NCBI GenBank assembly: GCA_947258795.1
Contig: CAMYJU010000001.1
Coordinates: 124,001 to 188,000 of the forward strand
Length of the DNA stretch: 64,000 nt
Origin: an uncultured Gammaproteobacteria bacterium
GTDB taxonomy: Bacteria > Pseudomonadota > Gammaproteobacteria > DRJJ01
Direction of reading: 5' to 3'
Shown here: positions 63,616-64,000 of the stretch, one piece after another
Position numbering within the stretch: position 1 is the first letter of the stretch
How the letters are laid out: each line of letters starts with the position of its first letter
The notes under the pieces: generated by a model
Seen by the model: only the letters and a program-made list of their open reading frames with translations
Databases searched by the model: none
What the model was told of the DNA's origin: nothing
Translations under genes and position numbers: made by a program

Positions 63616-64000
63616 TAGTTGCTCCTGGCTTCTTGTCAAAAAAGCATGGACGTGCACAATAGAAATGATCGTACCAGTGATGTATCAGGTCTGGACAGTC
63701 CTCGATGTCTACCTCATGACAGCATTCCGTTGCGGGTGCTCCGGCGACCACGCGCCATCGTAGATAATGTTCCTTGCAACCCTTAACCCAGATAACAACC
63801 TCGTACGCCTGGTTGTCTTTGGCGTCATCCGGTATTTTCAGTTTTGCCAGCACCTGACGGCGTTCTTTAGGCCCAACGGAAAGAGAGGTCGGGTTCAGGT
63901 CTACCATTCCCGCATCGACACCGGCTACTGTGACGGTGTAGTTATGGGGTATACGGTCACAATTGCTGATCATCAGACGTATAACCACGGTCGCACCCTG
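63608..64000 (-). CDS. Ig-like protein, N-terminus outside the window
   Basis: The minus-strand frame is open to the window edge (the visible part starts with QGATVVIRL), so the start is not seen. The visible 130 residues are beta-rich, with RIPHNYTVTVAGVDAGMVDLNPTSLSVGPKERRQVLAKLKIPDDAK resembling NEW3/COG1470-like Ig domains. A Cys/His-rich end follows (ECCHEVDIEDCPDLIHHWYDHFYCARPC), which could bind metal. The frame overlaps the downstream helical gene by eight bases. It opens the operon that leads to the prenyl genes. Confidence 0.55.
   Translation of the reverse strand, partial: QGATVVIRLMISNCDRIPHNYTVTVAGVDAGMVDLNPTSLSVGPKERRQVLAKLKIPDDAKDNQAYEVVIWVKGCKEHYLRWRVVAGAPATECCHEVDIEDCPDLIHHWYDHFYCARPCFFDKKPGATNG

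Noticed and set aside
1-64000. tRNA genes, rRNA, CRISPR arrays, phage or transposase genes
   Set aside because: By eye I found no cloverleaf with a T-loop GTTCRA pattern in intergenic DNA, no regularly spaced repeats, and no recombinase or transposase domain in the open frames. A tRNAscan and CRISPR search would be decisive.

Overview
The window looks like a chromosomal segment of a gammaproteobacterium. It carries several genes that are typical of that class: csiV-like, mfd, roxA (ycfD), rof, yajD, DUF3581, rluA, efpL (yeiP), yheS, greB, rapA, arfB, ppnP, slyX, sprT and ygiQ. Two DsrE-type proteins, one of them SaoD-like, hint at sulfur metabolism, but no diagnostic operon (dsrAB, sox) is present, so the lineage below class is a guess. 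I see no tRNA, rRNA, CRISPR array, transposase, integrase or phage gene.

Layout. (1) 1-2.3 kb: the end of a methylthioinosine/methylthioadenosine phosphorylase, a secreted lipase-like hydrolase and a CsiV-like protein. (2) 2.4-14.5 kb: a visibly AT-richer accessory stretch with a lone glycosyltransferase, an OmpA-type wall anchor, an orphan membrane protein, a DUF4332 protein, a CmpX-like mechanosensitive channel, a small lipoprotein, a ComEA-like protein with a lysine-rich tail, and a three-gene signalling unit (OmpR-type regulator, LysM-FecR protein, CHASE2-PAS histidine kinase). (3) 14.4-16.7 kb: a short ORF coupled to a DUF442 phosphatase-like gene, a SaoD/DsrE protein, and a BrkB-family membrane protein with a small upstream partner. 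(4) 17-21.4 kb: a truncated di-haem peroxidase facing an ECF sigma factor / Ser-Thr kinase pair and a histidine phosphatase lipoprotein. (5) 21.5-28.1 kb: a minus-strand run roxA, GNAT, PLD-like, secretin-N-like, mfd. (6) 28-36 kb: DUF4197, tandem CDGSH protein, a methyltransferase-Rof-DsrE operon, an LHPP-like HAD phosphatase, YajD, DUF3581, DUF1223 and an SLT lipoprotein. (7) 36-46.4 kb: rluA divergent from efpL-yheS, a GAF histidine kinase, arfB-rapA-greB, ppnP, and DUF3301-slyX-sprT. (8) 46.6-52 kb: a broken double-SBP hybrid histidine kinase, a CheY-like receiver and a REC-PAS-GGDEF-EAL protein. (9) 52-59.9 kb: ygiQ, a TetR-controlled CMD/AhpD-like gene, a small secreted protein with a repeated motif, and assorted conserved genes. 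(10) 59.9-64 kb: a minus-strand cluster with a geranylgeranyl-reductase-like flavoprotein, a polyprenyl synthetase, two helical phasin-like proteins with basic tails, and an Ig-like protein that runs off the end.

Three signs of gene decay stand out. The peroxidase has lost its second half at the border with the kinase operon. The double-SBP kinase has lost about 40 codons and its reading frame inside the second sensor domain. A zinc-ribbon-like ORF at 39.3 kb has an in-frame stop.

Best candidates for something undescribed are the prenyl/reductase/phasin-like/Ig-like cluster at the right edge, the LysM-FecR/CHASE2 kinase unit, and the small ORF/DUF442/SaoD unit. A TetR regulator has two identical 19-base operator copies, one before its own gene and one before its neighbour, and a near match lies 50 kb away upstream of the OmpA gene.
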